Shown in pieces: positions 55,739 to 64,000 of a DNA stretch of 64,000 bases (the stretch's first letter is position 1; every line of letters begins with the position of its first letter). The DNA lies in contig NZ_JADCDB010000001.1 of NCBI RefSeq assembly GCF_020252395.1, forward strand, positions 212,531 through 276,530, in the 5' to 3' direction. Source of the stretch: Aestuariivirga sp. (GTDB lineage: Bacteria > Pseudomonadota > Alphaproteobacteria > Rhizobiales > Aestuariivirgaceae). The notes beneath the pieces were generated by a model. That model did not search any database, was not told the origin of the DNA, and saw only the letters and a program-made list of their open reading frames with translations. The translations under genes were made by a program, and so were the position numbers.

Positions 55739-56557
55739 CTAGCTCCTCACGCCTTGGGCGATGTCCGAGACCAGCGCATGCACGGCCCTAGCCGTCTTGG
55801 AGGTCGGTTTTCCGGCTTTTGTGAGGCTCTTCTCCACCGCCTGCACGAGAGCGGAGCCCACCACCACGCCATCGGCATCCTTGGCGATGGCGCGGGCCTG
55901 CTCGGCCGACTTGACGCCGAAGCCGACACAGATGGGCAAGCTCGTATGCTTCCTCAGGCGATTGACGTTGGCCTTCACGCTCTTGAGGTCCGGCGCCTTG
56001 GTGCCGGTGATGCCGAGCACCGAGACGTAATAGACGAAACCTGACGTGTTGTGGAATACGGTGGGCGCGCGATGGTCATCCGTCGTCGGCGTGGCGAGGC
56101 GGATGAAGTTCTGCCCGGCCTTGAGCGCGGGAATGCAGAACTCGCCATCTTCCTCCGGCGGCAGGTCGACGATGATGTAGCCGTCCACACCCGCGGCCTT
56201 CGAGTCCTTCAGGAACTTCCCGACGCCATAGACATAGACCGGATTGTAATAACCCATCAGCACGATGGGGGTGTCCTTGTCCTGCTTGCGGAAGTCCTTC
56301 ACCAGCTTCAGCGTCTTCTTCATGTTCTGGCCGGCGGCCAGCGCGCGCAGGCCTGCGGCCTGGATCGCCGGTCCATCGGCCATCGGGTCGGTGAAGGGCA
56401 TGCCGATCTCGATCACGTCGGCGCCGGCCTTGGGAAGCCCCGAGAGAATTTTCAGCGAGGTGTCATAGTCCGGGTCACCCGCCGTCACGAAGGTGACGAG
56501 GGCGGCGCGGCCTTCCTTCTTCAGGGCCTCGAAGCGGCGGTCGATGCGGGTCGTCAC
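55739..56557 (-). CDS. trpA: Tryptophan synthase alpha subunit TrpA
   Basis: This 272-residue subunit cleaves indole-3-glycerol phosphate and channels indole to TrpB. The catalytic Glu is in [17 protein letters not shown] together with the substrate Asp. The start is a GTG overlapping the trpB stop (GTGA); upstream extensions are not credible. It is followed by accD after 4 bases. Confidence 0.95.
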   Translation of the reverse strand: MTTRIDRRFEALKKEGRAALVTFVTAGDPDYDTSLKILSGLPKAGADVIEIGMPFTDPMADGPAIQAAGLRALAAGQNMKKTLKLVKDFRKQDKDTPIVLMGYYNPVYVYGVGKFLKDSKAAGVDGYIIVDLPPEEDGEFCIPALKAGQNFIRLATPTTDDHRAPTVFHNTSGFVYYVSVLGITGTKAPDLKSVKANVNRLRKHTSLPICVGFGVKSAEQARAIAKDADGVVVGSALVQAVEKSLTKAGKPTSKTARAVHALVSDIAQGVRS

Positions 56558-57774
56558 AGCTTGGCTCCCAGAATGTCGGCCACCGTGAAGATGTCCTTGT
56601 CGCCGCGGCCGCACATGTTCATGACCATCAAATGGTCCTTCGGCTTCTTGGGCGCGATCTTCATCACATGCGCCAGCGCGTGGCTGGGCTCGAGCGCGGG
56701 GATGATGCCCTCGAGCTTGCAGCAGATCTGGAAGGCGTCCAGCGCTTGCCTGTCGGTGGCGGAGACATATTCCACACGCTTCATGTCATGAAGCCAGGCG
56801 TGCTCCGGCCCGATGCCCGGATAGTCGAGGCCAGCGGAGATCGAATGACCTTCGATGATCTGGCCGTCGTCATCCATCAGCAGATAAGTGCGGTTGCCAT
56901 GCAGCACGCCGGGGCGGCCACCGGTGATCGAGGCGGCATGCTTGGTCTTGGTCTTAAGCCCCAGGCCCGCCGCTTCCACGCCGATGATCTCGACTTGCCT
57001 GTCATCGAGGAAGGGGTGGAACAGGCCCATGGCATTGGAGCCGCCGCCGATGGCCGCGACGAGCGAGTCCGGCAAACGCCCTTCGCGCTTCAGCATCTGC
57101 TCCTTGGTCTCGCGGCCGATCACCGACTGGAAGTCGCGCACCATTTCGGGGTAAGGGTGCGGGCCTGCGACGGTGCCGATGCAGTAGAAGGTGTCCTCGA
57201 CATTGGCCACCCAGTCGCGCAGCGCCTCGTTCAGCGCATCCTTCAATGTGCGGGAGCCCGACTTGGCGGGAACAACCTCGGCCCCCAGCAGTTTCATGCG
57301 GAAGACGTTGGGCTTCTGCCGCTCCATGTCCACTTCGCCCATGTAGACGATGCATTTGAGGCCGAAGCGGGCGCAGGCTGTGGCGGTGGCCACGCCATGC
57401 TGGCCCGCACCCGTCTCGGCGATGATGCGCTTCTTGCCCATGCGGCGGGCCAAGAGGATCTGGCCCATCACGTTGTTGATCTTGTGGGCGCCGGTGTGGT
57501 TGAGCTCGTCGCGCTTGAAATAGATCTTGGCGCCACCCAGGTGCTCCGTCATGCGCTCGGCGAAATAGAGGGGGCTCGGGCGGCCGACATAATGTTCGAG
57601 GAAGCTGTCGAGCTCCGCCTGGAAGGCGGGGTCGGCTTTCGCCGCCTTGTAGGCCTGCTCGAGCTCGAGGATCAGCGGCATCAACGTCTCGGCGACGAAG
57701 CGGCCGCCATAGATGCCGAACAACCCGTTCTCGTCGGGGCCTGTGCGGAAAGAATTGGGAGTGTTCACGTTCAT
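56554..57774 (-). CDS. trpB: Tryptophan synthase beta subunit TrpB
   Basis: This 406-residue PLP enzyme joins indole and serine. The PLP lysine lies in [12 protein letters not shown] near residue 97, and [13 protein letters not shown] binds the cofactor phosphate. It lies between trpF and trpA, with a 4-base overlap to trpA and a 39-base gap from trpF. No trp attenuator was seen. Confidence 0.97.
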   Translation of the reverse strand: MNVNTPNSFRTGPDENGLFGIYGGRFVAETLMPLILELEQAYKAAKADPAFQAELDSFLEHYVGRPSPLYFAERMTEHLGGAKIYFKRDELNHTGAHKINNVMGQILLARRMGKKRIIAETGAGQHGVATATACARFGLKCIVYMGEVDMERQKPNVFRMKLLGAEVVPAKSGSRTLKDALNEALRDWVANVEDTFYCIGTVAGPHPYPEMVRDFQSVIGRETKEQMLKREGRLPDSLVAAIGGGSNAMGLFHPFLDDRQVEIIGVEAAGLGLKTKTKHAASITGGRPGVLHGNRTYLLMDDDGQIIEGHSISAGLDYPGIGPEHAWLHDMKRVEYVSATDRQALDAFQICCKLEGIIPALEPSHALAHVMKIAPKKPKDHLMVMNMCGRGDKDIFTVADILGAKL

Positions 57775-57813
57775 GGGGCTGATACTGCCTTCTTGTCGTA
57801 TGCTGGCCCGGTT

Positions 57814-58461
57814 CTAGCGGGCCGACTTGGCGGCCTCAATGAATTTCCGGATGAGGCCGATATCCTTGATGCCGGGGGCGGATTCGACGCCTGACGACAG
57901 GTCCACCACGGGCGCGCCGGTGACCCGGATGGCCTCTGCGACATTCTCCCGGGTGAGGCCGCCCGCCAGCATGAAGGCGGGGCGCTTCTCCCCCTCCAGA
58001 AGCCCCCAGTCGAAGGCTTGGCCATTGCCGCCGGGAAGCGCATTGCCGAGCGTTTCCGGGGCCTTGGAATCATAAAGGATGAGGCTCGCCACATCGGCGA
58101 AGTCGGCGGCAGCGGCAATGTCGGCGGCCTCCCGCACCCGGATGGCCTTGATCACGGGCTTGCCCGTCAGCCGGCCGATCCCGGCGATGCGCTCCGGTGT
58201 CTCCAGCCCGTGGGCCTGGATGAAGTCCGGATCGACCTTCGAGACGATCTCCAACAAAAGGCTATCGGGCGCGTCCACGACCAGCGCGACAATCTTCACC
58301 CGGCCGCGGGCGATTGCGGCAAGTTCGGCGGCCCGCTCCAGGGTCACGTAGCGCGGACTGGCGGGAAAGAAATTGAGGCCGATGTAATCCGCCCCGGCGG
58401 CGACCGAGCCTTCCACCGTCTCCGGCGTCGAGAGCCCGCAGATCTTGACCTCAACCGGCAT
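57814..58461 (-). CDS. trpF: Phosphoribosylanthranilate isomerase TrpF
   Basis: This 215-residue TIM-barrel enzyme of tryptophan synthesis has the catalytic Cys in VKICGLSTPETV, and ILYDSK and LAGGLTRENVAEA are intact. The ATG at 58461 overlaps the end of pyrF by 11 bases, so the two genes are coupled. The trpF-trpB-trpA order is the usual one. Confidence 0.95.
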   Translation of the reverse strand: MPVEVKICGLSTPETVEGSVAAGADYIGLNFFPASPRYVTLERAAELAAIARGRVKIVALVVDAPDSLLLEIVSKVDPDFIQAHGLETPERIAGIGRLTGKPVIKAIRVREAADIAAAADFADVASLILYDSKAPETLGNALPGGNGQAFDWGLLEGEKRPAFMLAGGLTRENVAEAIRVTGAPVVDLSSGVESAPGIKDIGLIRKFIEAAKSAR

Positions 58462-59152
58462 GAAGAGTCCCCAGAATGTCCTGCGCGGCGCGTGCCGGGT
58501 CCTTGGCGCCGGTGATGGCGCGGCCGATGACGAGGATGTCGGCGCCTGCCTCCAGCGCCGCAGCCGGCGTGGCGACCCGCTTCTGATCCTGCACGGCGGC
58601 GTCCGCCGGGCGGATGCCGGGGACCAACGCGAGAAAATCGCGGCCGAGATCGTGGCGGATACCGGCGAGATCATGCGGGCTGCAGACCACGCCGTCGAGG
58701 CCGGCGCGCTTCGCGAGCGCGGCGAGCGCGCGGGCATGAGCCTCCGTGGTCTTGGCGGTCTCGAAGCCAGCGGCCCAGATGTCGTCATCCGAGAGGCTGG
58801 TGAGTATGGTCACGGCAATGAGCTTGGCGCGGCCATCGACGGCATCCGCCGCGGCCTTCATCATGTCCAGCCCGCCGGTGGCATGCAGGTTCACGATGGC
58901 CGGGGTTGGCGTGATGCGCATCAGCGCCGTCATGGCGGAGGCGACGGTGTTCGGGATATCGTGAAGCTTCAGGTCGAGGAAGATGGGAAGCCCCGTCTCC
59001 GCCACGCGGGTGTAGCCGGCAAGCCCATGCGCATAGAAGAACTCCATGCCGATCTTGGCCCAGCCCACATGCAGCTTCAGCGCCCTGGCCAGCGCAACAG
59101 CCTTTTCGAGGTCTGGCGTGTCGATGGCGACGCAGATCGGGTTGGCGGGCAT
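58451..59152 (-). CDS. pyrF: Orotidine 5'-phosphate decarboxylase PyrF
   Basis: This 233-residue enzyme catalyses the last step of UMP synthesis. The catalytic motif FLDLKLHDIPNTV holds the Asp-Lys-Asp network. It opens CVAIDTPDLEKAVALA. It overlaps trpF by 11 bases, linking pyrimidine and tryptophan genes in one transcript. Length is normal. Confidence 0.96.
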   Translation of the reverse strand: MPANPICVAIDTPDLEKAVALARALKLHVGWAKIGMEFFYAHGLAGYTRVAETGLPIFLDLKLHDIPNTVASAMTALMRITPTPAIVNLHATGGLDMMKAAADAVDGRAKLIAVTILTSLSDDDIWAAGFETAKTTEAHARALAALAKRAGLDGVVCSPHDLAGIRHDLGRDFLALVPGIRPADAAVQDQKRVATPAAALEAGADILVIGRAITGAKDPARAAQDILGTLHAG

Positions 59153-59185
59153 TCTGGGGATCCTCAGGTCTGCCGGAGGGGGCAG

Positions 59186-60109
59186 TCAGCGGGCCTTTTG
59201 ATACAGCATGATGGCGGTGGCAAGGTCTTCAATCGCCGTGCCGGCGGACTTGAAGAGGGTGATCTCGTCCGCCGAGGCCCGGCCCGGAACCTTGCCCCGG
59301 CACAGATCGAACAGGTCGCCCTTCACATGGGCGAAGTCGAACTTGCCCTCCGCGCATGCCTGCAGCAGGTCGCCTGCCTCCTCCAATGCGCCGTCCCACG
59401 TGTCGATATAGACGGAGGACCGCGCCACCGCCTCCCCATCGGTTTCGCGCATGCTGGGCTTGAAGGCGCCGGCGAGATCGACATGCGCCCCCGGCTTCAG
59501 CCACGCACCCTTGACGATCGGTGCGGTGGAGGTTGTCACGCAGCTGATGATGTCCGACTGGCGCACAGCGCCCTCGAGGTCGGTCACCGACTGCGTCTCG
59601 AGGCCATGTTTAGCCAGCTCGGCGGCGAGCGCCTCGCCCTTTGGCTTGGAGCGCGTATAGATGAACACGCGCTTCACCGGCCTGACCGCGGCATGGGCCA
59701 GCGCGAAATGCGGGGCCAGAGCCCCTGCTCCCACCAGCGTCATGGTCTCCGCATCCTTGCGCGCAAGATAGCCGGCGGCGAGTGCGGAGGCCGCGGCGGT
59801 GCGGCGGCGCGTGATCTCGCCGCCATCCATCATGGCCACTGTCTCACCCGTGTTCTGGTCGATGAGGAGATAGCTCGCCTGCACTGTCGGCAGTCCTTGC
59901 GCGGCATTGTCGGACTTGAACACCACGGTCTTGAGCCCGGCCCAGTCCTTCGACCAGGCGGGCATCAGGAGCAGGGTGGAGACTTGCGAGATATCGTGGT
60001 GGTGGCGCACGGGTGTGGCGATCTCAGCGCGGAAACCCTCGCGCAGCGCTTCGACAATGTCCCTGTAGGCGCCGAGCCGCGCCACGTCGGCTTGGGCGAG
60101 TATCTTCAC
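59186..60109 (-). CDS. Ornithine cyclodeaminase/mu-crystallin family protein
   Basis: This 307-residue protein has an NAD-binding Rossmann domain (LVGAGALAPHFALAHA near residue 125) and the substrate-binding N-terminal domain. The family includes ornithine cyclodeaminase, alanine dehydrogenase and ketimine reductases, and the substrate cannot be fixed from sequence alone. Its start overlaps the lapA stop as ATGA. It sits inside an otherwise conserved lapA-to-trp arrangement. Confidence 0.88.
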   Translation of the reverse strand: MKILAQADVARLGAYRDIVEALREGFRAEIATPVRHHHDISQVSTLLLMPAWSKDWAGLKTVVFKSDNAAQGLPTVQASYLLIDQNTGETVAMMDGGEITRRRTAAASALAAGYLARKDAETMTLVGAGALAPHFALAHAAVRPVKRVFIYTRSKPKGEALAAELAKHGLETQSVTDLEGAVRQSDIISCVTTSTAPIVKGAWLKPGAHVDLAGAFKPSMRETDGEAVARSSVYIDTWDGALEEAGDLLQACAEGKFDFAHVKGDLFDLCRGKVPGRASADEITLFKSAGTAIEDLATAIMLYQKAR

Positions 60110-60450
60110 GGGACGGTTTCCGTCCGCACCGCGGGCAGGCTCTGCTGCAGCTCGCGCTTCTCGCGCTCATGGTGCTGCTGGGCGCGGATAAGCTCGATCT
60201 TGGCCTCGCGCGCGCTGCGGCGGTGCTTGGCCCCGCCCCGCCAGGCCACGAACCACCCAGCGAAAATGCCGGCGAAAATGCCGGCGAAGAACAGCGTCCA
60301 CAGCGGCATGGCGATGCTGGCGAAAGGCTGGAGCCGGTTGATGGGATCGAAGGACACGGTGACCCATTCGCGGTTGGCCACCGCGAAGCCAATGCCGATA
60401 ACGGCCATAGGCAGGCCCACGGCCCAGCCGATGATGCGCTTGAACGTCAT
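60106..60450 (-). CDS. lapA: LapA family (DUF1049) inner-membrane protein
   Basis: This 114-residue protein has two membrane helices (about residues 8-25 and 45-67) followed by a charged cytoplasmic coiled-coil tail (SAREAKIELIRAQQHHEREK), the structure of LapA. LapA and LapB regulate LpxC stability in E. coli. It lies after ihfB as in many proteobacteria. A lapB gene is not in this window. Confidence 0.88.
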   Translation of the reverse strand: MTFKRIIGWAVGLPMAVIGIGFAVANREWVTVSFDPINRLQPFASIAMPLWTLFFAGIFAGIFAGWFVAWRGGAKHRRSAREAKIELIRAQQHHEREKRELQQSLPAVRTETVP

Positions 60451-60486
60451 GGCCGGACTCTTACGCTCTCAGCGCGGGCAGCACAA

Positions 60487-60777
60487 TCAGCCCTTGGCGG
60501 CGGTGTTGAGTCGCTCGCGCAATTCCTTGCCGGTCTTGAAGAAGGGCACGCGCTTGGCGACCACCTCGACCGATTCGCCGGTGCGGGGGTTGCGTCCCGT
60601 TCGGGCATTGCGGGCCTTGGCGGAGAAGGCGCCGAAACCGCGGAGTTCCACCCGGTCGCCCTCCTTTAGCGCATTGATGATCTCGCCGAGCACCGTGTTG
60701 ACGATGCGCTCGATGTCGCGGTGATAGAGGTGCGGGTTCTTTTCCGCGATCTTCTGCACGAGCTCGGACTTGATCAT
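60487..60777 (-). CDS. ihfB: Integration host factor subunit beta IhfB
   Basis: This 96-residue DNA-bending protein works as a heterodimer with IhfA. The opening is [20 protein letters not shown] and the beta-arm carries [13 protein letters not shown] with the intercalating proline. ATG at 60777 is standard for the family. It lies 13 bases downstream of sppA and may be co-transcribed with it. Confidence 0.96.
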   Translation of the reverse strand: MIKSELVQKIAEKNPHLYHRDIERIVNTVLGEIINALKEGDRVELRGFGAFSAKARNARTGRNPRTGESVEVVAKRVPFFKTGKELRERLNTAAKG

Positions 60778-60790
60778 GGCGCTTCCCTTG

Positions 60791-61723
60791 TTATTGGGCA
60801 GGGTGCCAAAGCACGAGAAGCCCGTCAAGCTGCGCCCTTTGGGCGGCTTCCTGGAAGCCCTTGAGGCCCAAAGACTTGAGGATCAGGCCGGCGGCGGAGA
60901 AGCCGAGGCCCAGCCCCTCGCGCTCGCTTTCAGGCCGCCAGTCGCGGACGGGGAGATTGGCCGACACGGCCTTGTCCTTTTCCATCCAGGCGACGGCTGT
61001 TCCTTCGTCGCCCAGCTCGTCGATGAGCTTGTTGGCCACCGCCTGGCGGCCAGTGTAGACGCGGCCATCGGACAGGACGTCGACTGCCGGCATGGGCAGC
61101 TTGCGGCGCTCGGCCACGAGGCCCTTGAACCAGGAGAAACCGTCCATGACGAGTTCCATGGAAGCGGTACGGGCCTTCTCCGTCATGGGCTTGTAGGGCG
61201 AGGGCTCGGCCTTGAGGTCGCCCGACTTCAGCTCTTCCATCTGGATGCCGACCGTGTCGAGCAGCTGCGAGAATTCCGGCATCGAGAAGACCACGCCGAT
61301 CGAGCCGGTGATGGTGTTGCCGCGCGCCACGATGCGGTCCGCCGCCAGCGCCGTGATGTAGCCGCCCGACGCCGCCACCGTGTCCATGACCGCGACGACG
61401 GGCTTCCTGGCCGAGATCTTGCGCACCGCATCATAGACGGCTTCCGAGCCCGCCGTGGTCCCCCCTGGGCTGTCGATCCTGAGGATCACCGCCTTCACCC
61501 GGTCCTCCCTTTCGACGCGCTTCAGCAGATCCATGGTCTTCTGGTCGCCGGTGATGACGCCGTCGATGCGCACGCGGGCGATCTGGTCGCCACCGGTCCA
61601 GCCCTGGCTCCAGGCCAGCGCCGCCACCGTGGCAATCGCCAGAACGATGGCGAGGATGCGCCAGAAGGTGACGCGGCGCCTGAGCTTGCGGCGGTCGACG
61701 ATGAGTTCGGCTTCGGAGATCAT
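60791..61723 (-). CDS. sppA: Signal peptide peptidase SppA
   Basis: This 310-residue inner-membrane serine protease degrades cleaved signal peptides. An N-terminal membrane helix (about residues 21-38) leads to a single S49 protease domain, the short form. The Ser nucleophile is in [13 protein letters not shown] and the Lys of the catalytic pair in [12 protein letters not shown]. It lies between rpsA and ihfB. Confidence 0.93.
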   Translation of the reverse strand: MISEAELIVDRRKLRRRVTFWRILAIVLAIATVAALAWSQGWTGGDQIARVRIDGVITGDQKTMDLLKRVEREDRVKAVILRIDSPGGTTAGSEAVYDAVRKISARKPVVAVMDTVAASGGYITALAADRIVARGNTITGSIGVVFSMPEFSQLLDTVGIQMEELKSGDLKAEPSPYKPMTEKARTASMELVMDGFSWFKGLVAERRKLPMPAVDVLSDGRVYTGRQAVANKLIDELGDEGTAVAWMEKDKAVSANLPVRDWRPESEREGLGLGFSAAGLILKSLGLKGFQEAAQRAQLDGLLVLWHPAQ

Positions 61724-61814
61724 GGAAGGCTCCCGTTGTCGTGTGAGGCTTATATACGAGGTCGTGCGGCAGTGGGAAATCTTCCGCAGCCGGTCCCTTC
61801 ACCCTTGTGGGGAG

Positions 61815-61843
61815 GAAAAAATGGCCGGGACTTGCCCGGCCAT
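61815..61843 (-). terminator. Rho-independent terminator of rpsA
   Basis: ATGGCCGGG and CCCGGCCAT form a nine-base-pair stem with a five-base loop, followed by TTTTTTCC on the minus strand, 24 bases after the rpsA stop. It separates rpsA from sppA. Confidence 0.9.
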
Positions 61844-61866
61844 TCCGATGTGCGATGCCGCGCCGC

Positions 61867-63573
61867 TTACTCGTCGGTCTTCTGCTTCTTCAGCGCGGCG
61901 CCCAGGATGTCGCCCAGGGACGCGCCTGAGTCGGAGGAACCATACTGCGCCACGGCTTCCTTCTCCTCGGCGATCTCGAGGGCCTTGATCGAGACGTTCA
62001 TCTTGCGCGCCTTCTGGTCGAAGACGGTGACCTTGGCGTCGAACTTCTCGCCAACGGCGAAACGCTCGGGGCGCTGTTCGGCGCGGTCACGGGCAAGGTC
62101 GGCGCGCTTGACGTAGGCCGTCATGTCGGTGCCGGCGACCTTCACCTCGAGGCCGTTCTCTTCGACCTTCAGCACTTCGCAGGTGACCGTGTCGCCCTTC
62201 TTGATGCCGGCGGCGGACGCCACGGGATCAGAACCCAGCTGCTTGATGCCGAGCGAAATGCGCTCCTTCTCGCGGTCCACGTCGAGAACGCGCGCCTTGA
62301 CGCGGTCGCCCTTCCTGAAGTCCTTGATCGCGTCTTCGCCCGAGCGCTTCCAGTCGATGTCGGAGAGGTGGACCATGCCGTCCACTTCGCCGTCGAGACC
62401 GATGAACAGGCCGAACTCGGTGATGTTCTTGATCTCGCCTTCGACGTCGGCGCCCGGCGGATATTTGTCCGCGAAGGCTTCCCACGGGTTCTTCTGGGTC
62501 TGCTTGAGGCCCAGCGAGATGCGGCGCTTGGCCGAGTCGATGTCGAGCACCTGCACCTCGACCGCTTCCGAAGTCGAGAGGATCTTGCCGGGGTGCACGT
62601 TCTTCTTGGTCCAGCTCATTTCGGAGACGTGGATCAGGCCTTCGATGCCGTCTTCCAGTTCGACGAAGGCGCCGTAGTCGGTGATGTTGGTGACCTTGCC
62701 CTTCACCTTGGCGCCGATCGGATAGCGCTCGGTGACGACTTCCCACGGATCCTTGTCCAGCTGCTTCATGCCGAGCGAGATCCGCTGCGTCTCGGGGTTG
62801 ATGCGGATGATCTGGACCTTCACCGTCTGGCCGACATGGAGCACGTCGGAGGGATGGTTGACGCGCTTCCACGCGATGTCGGTGACGTGCAGCAGGCCGT
62901 CGATGCCGCCCAGATCAACGAAGGCGCCGTAATCGGTGATGTTCTTGACGACACCCTCGACCACCTGGCCTTCGGCGAGGTTCTGGACGAGTTCGGAGCG
63001 CTGCTCGGCGCGGGTCTCTTCCATGATGGCGCGGCGCGACACGACGATGTTGCCGCGGCGGCGGTCCATCTTCAAGATCTGGAAGGGCTGCGGAACATTC
63101 ATCAGCGGACCGACGTCGCGGATCGGGCGCACGTCCACCTGGCTCCCGGGAAGGAAGGCGACAGCACCGCCGAGGTCGACGGTGAAGCCGCCCTTGACGC
63201 GGCCGAAGATCACGCCTTCCACGCGCTCGTTCGAATTCGACATCTGCTCGAGGCGGGTCCAGGCCTCCTCGCGGCGGGCCTTGTCACGCGACAAAACGGC
63301 CTCGCCCATCGCATTCTCGATGCGCTCGAGATAGACTTCGACGGTGTCGCCGACCTTGAGCTCCGAGGCTTTGCCCGGCTGGGCGAATTCCTTGACGGCG
63401 ATCTTGCCCTCGGTCTTCAGACCGACGTCGATGATGGCAAAATCGTTCTCGATGTTGACGACGCGGCCCTTGACCACGCTGCCTTCGGAGGCCGGATTGT
63501 CGGAATAGCTCTCGGCCAAGAGAGATTCGAAGTCTTCACGGGTGGGGGTGAGCGAGACGGCGGATTTCGCCAT
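61867..63573 (-). CDS. rpsA: 30S ribosomal protein S1
   Basis: This 568-residue protein carries six S1 (OB-fold) domains, which bind mRNA and help it enter the 30S subunit. Repeats with NITDYGAFVDLGGIDGLLHV and NITDYGAFVELEDGIEGLIHV are unmistakable. ATG at 63573 begins MAKSAVSLTPTREDFESLL. The leader is long, about 240 bases, which leaves room for autogenous control. Confidence 0.97.
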   Translation of the reverse strand: MAKSAVSLTPTREDFESLLAESYSDNPASEGSVVKGRVVNIENDFAIIDVGLKTEGKIAVKEFAQPGKASELKVGDTVEVYLERIENAMGEAVLSRDKARREEAWTRLEQMSNSNERVEGVIFGRVKGGFTVDLGGAVAFLPGSQVDVRPIRDVGPLMNVPQPFQILKMDRRRGNIVVSRRAIMEETRAEQRSELVQNLAEGQVVEGVVKNITDYGAFVDLGGIDGLLHVTDIAWKRVNHPSDVLHVGQTVKVQIIRINPETQRISLGMKQLDKDPWEVVTERYPIGAKVKGKVTNITDYGAFVELEDGIEGLIHVSEMSWTKKNVHPGKILSTSEAVEVQVLDIDSAKRRISLGLKQTQKNPWEAFADKYPPGADVEGEIKNITEFGLFIGLDGEVDGMVHLSDIDWKRSGEDAIKDFRKGDRVKARVLDVDREKERISLGIKQLGSDPVASAAGIKKGDTVTCEVLKVEENGLEVKVAGTDMTAYVKRADLARDRAEQRPERFAVGEKFDAKVTVFDQKARKMNVSIKALEIAEEKEAVAQYGSSDSGASLGDILGAALKKQKTDE

Positions 63574-63817
63574 GTGTTACGTGTCCTGTTCAAATCGAGG
63601 CTGGCCCGGCGGAAAAAACCGCTAGGACGTCCCCACTGGCCCCCTTGGTTGAAATGGGCGCCGAAAGGGCAAACTCGACCTTGCGTTCCAAACCAGAAAA
63701 CCCTGCCCAGGCAAGCAGTTAGCGGTTCCCGAAGGCGCGAAACAATATGGGGTGCGGTGAGGCGCCCCGGTTCATGTCCGTACTGGCCCTGAGGCCGGAC
63801 GTCCTGCAACGGGGCCG

Positions 63818-63846
63818 CATATAAGTGAAATTTGGGGGTGGAGCAA
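63818..63846 (-). promoter_or_regulatory. Promoter of rpsA
   Basis: On the minus strand, TTGCTC (63846-63841), a 17-base spacer and TATATG (63823-63818). The leader from here to the ATG is about 240 bases and holds no other gene. An insertion sequence begins 17 bases upstream of the -35. Confidence 0.6.
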
Positions 63847-63862
63847 GGGAAAGGGGGCGGAG

Positions 63863-64000
63863 TGTCGGTAGCACACGATATGACCGGTTTAAGTAGCACA
63901 CGATCTGTCCGGTAGGCTGGCCCTTTTTTGGGGGTCAGCATGAGCCGGACGGAAGCCCGAAGGGTTGTGCGAATGATGAAGTTCATGAGCGTTTTTGGCC
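63863..64000 (+). mobile_element. Insertion sequence, left end (cut by window edge)
   Basis: Two direct repeats of GTAGCACACGATMTGWCCGG (63868-63887 and 63893-63912), 25 bases apart, precede a transposase start at 63940. The outer boundary at TGTCGG (63863) is a guess. The end structure resembles DDE elements of the ISNCY or IS481-like groups. The family cannot be set from 60 coding bases. Confidence 0.6.
63940..64000 (+). CDS. Transposase, N-terminal fragment (cut by window edge)
   Basis: Twenty codons are visible, MSRTEARRVVRMMKFMSVFG, preceded by a G-run (GGGGGTCAG) that can serve as ribosome site. The Arg-rich opening with MMKFMSVFG resembles the N-terminal helix-turn-helix of transposases that use such direct-repeat ends. 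It is unknown whether the gene is complete beyond the edge. Confidence 0.6.
   Translation, partial: MSRTEARRVVRMMKFMSVFG

Noticed and set aside
53551..55791. 746-codon plus-strand frame across folC and accD
   Set aside because: It spans two genes with intact motifs on the other strand and has no ribosome site or domain of its own.
58445..60724. 759-codon plus-strand frame across pyrF, the cyclodeaminase and lapA
   Set aside because: It is an antisense shadow over several well-supported genes.

Overview
The window is a piece of an alphaproteobacterial chromosome, most likely from the Hyphomicrobiales (Rhizobiales). The base composition is GC-rich and genes are densely packed, mostly in operons with ATGA or TGATG stop/start overlaps. 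Several gene orders and families point to that order: rnd-lptC-lptA-lptB-rpoN-hpf-ptsN, trpF-trpB-trpA-accD-folC, rpsA-sppA-ihfB-lapA, murA-DUF2948-UPF0262-phosphatase, an hsp20-DUF1150 pair, a PleC/DivJ/PdhS-type histidine kinase, and a tRNA-His that lacks the extra G at position -1. I cannot name the genus from sequence alone.

Layout. At 1-3068 is a BMP-type (nucleoside or simple-sugar) ABC transporter, its permease cut by the window edge. At 3184-4033 is a heat-shock unit, hsp20 plus DUF1150, with a sigma-32-like promoter, a ROSE-like RNA thermometer and a strong terminator. At 4344-9791 is a minus-strand block running from RNase D through LPS transport (lptC, lptA, lptB) to sigma-54, the ribosome hibernation factor and PtsN. 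tRNA-Leu follows, then a NDUFA9-like reductase, uppP, a GST, queG, an SDR, an esterase-like hydrolase, a MacAB-type efflux system and a lytic transglycosylase. At 20471-23942 is hisG-hisZ-hisS, with a GC-poor patch inside hisS.

At 23983-32227 is a 2-hydroxyacid oxidation district: a FAH-family hydrolase, lutABC (L-lactate oxidation), a periplasmic cytochrome c, and the divergent glcDEF (glycolate oxidase). tRNA-His, a phasin, the large histidine kinase, an orphan iron-type permease, acetoacetyl-CoA synthetase, an AsmA protein, moaE and tRNA-Thr follow. The phasin and the acetoacetyl-CoA synthetase suggest that polyhydroxybutyrate is made and used.

At 42561-46169 are murA and its small conserved neighbours; the hisD and infA usually found there are absent. 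At 47448-51172 is a corrinoid/tetrahydrofolate methyl-transfer module without its substrate methyltransferase. At 51935-53158 is a lone CoA-transferase bracketed by repeats. At 53506-63573 is folC-accD-trpA-trpB-trpF-pyrF-ocd-lapA-ihfB-sppA-rpsA, all on the minus strand. The right edge cuts an insertion sequence that sits directly upstream of the rpsA promoter.

Non-coding structure stands out. Two dispersed copies of an element carry a strong promoter plus a boxA-like sequence resembling a ribosomal RNA leader, with no rRNA behind them. Two copies of a double-palindrome RIME-like element and a solo insertion-sequence end are also present. I saw no CRISPR array, prophage or recognisable defence island.
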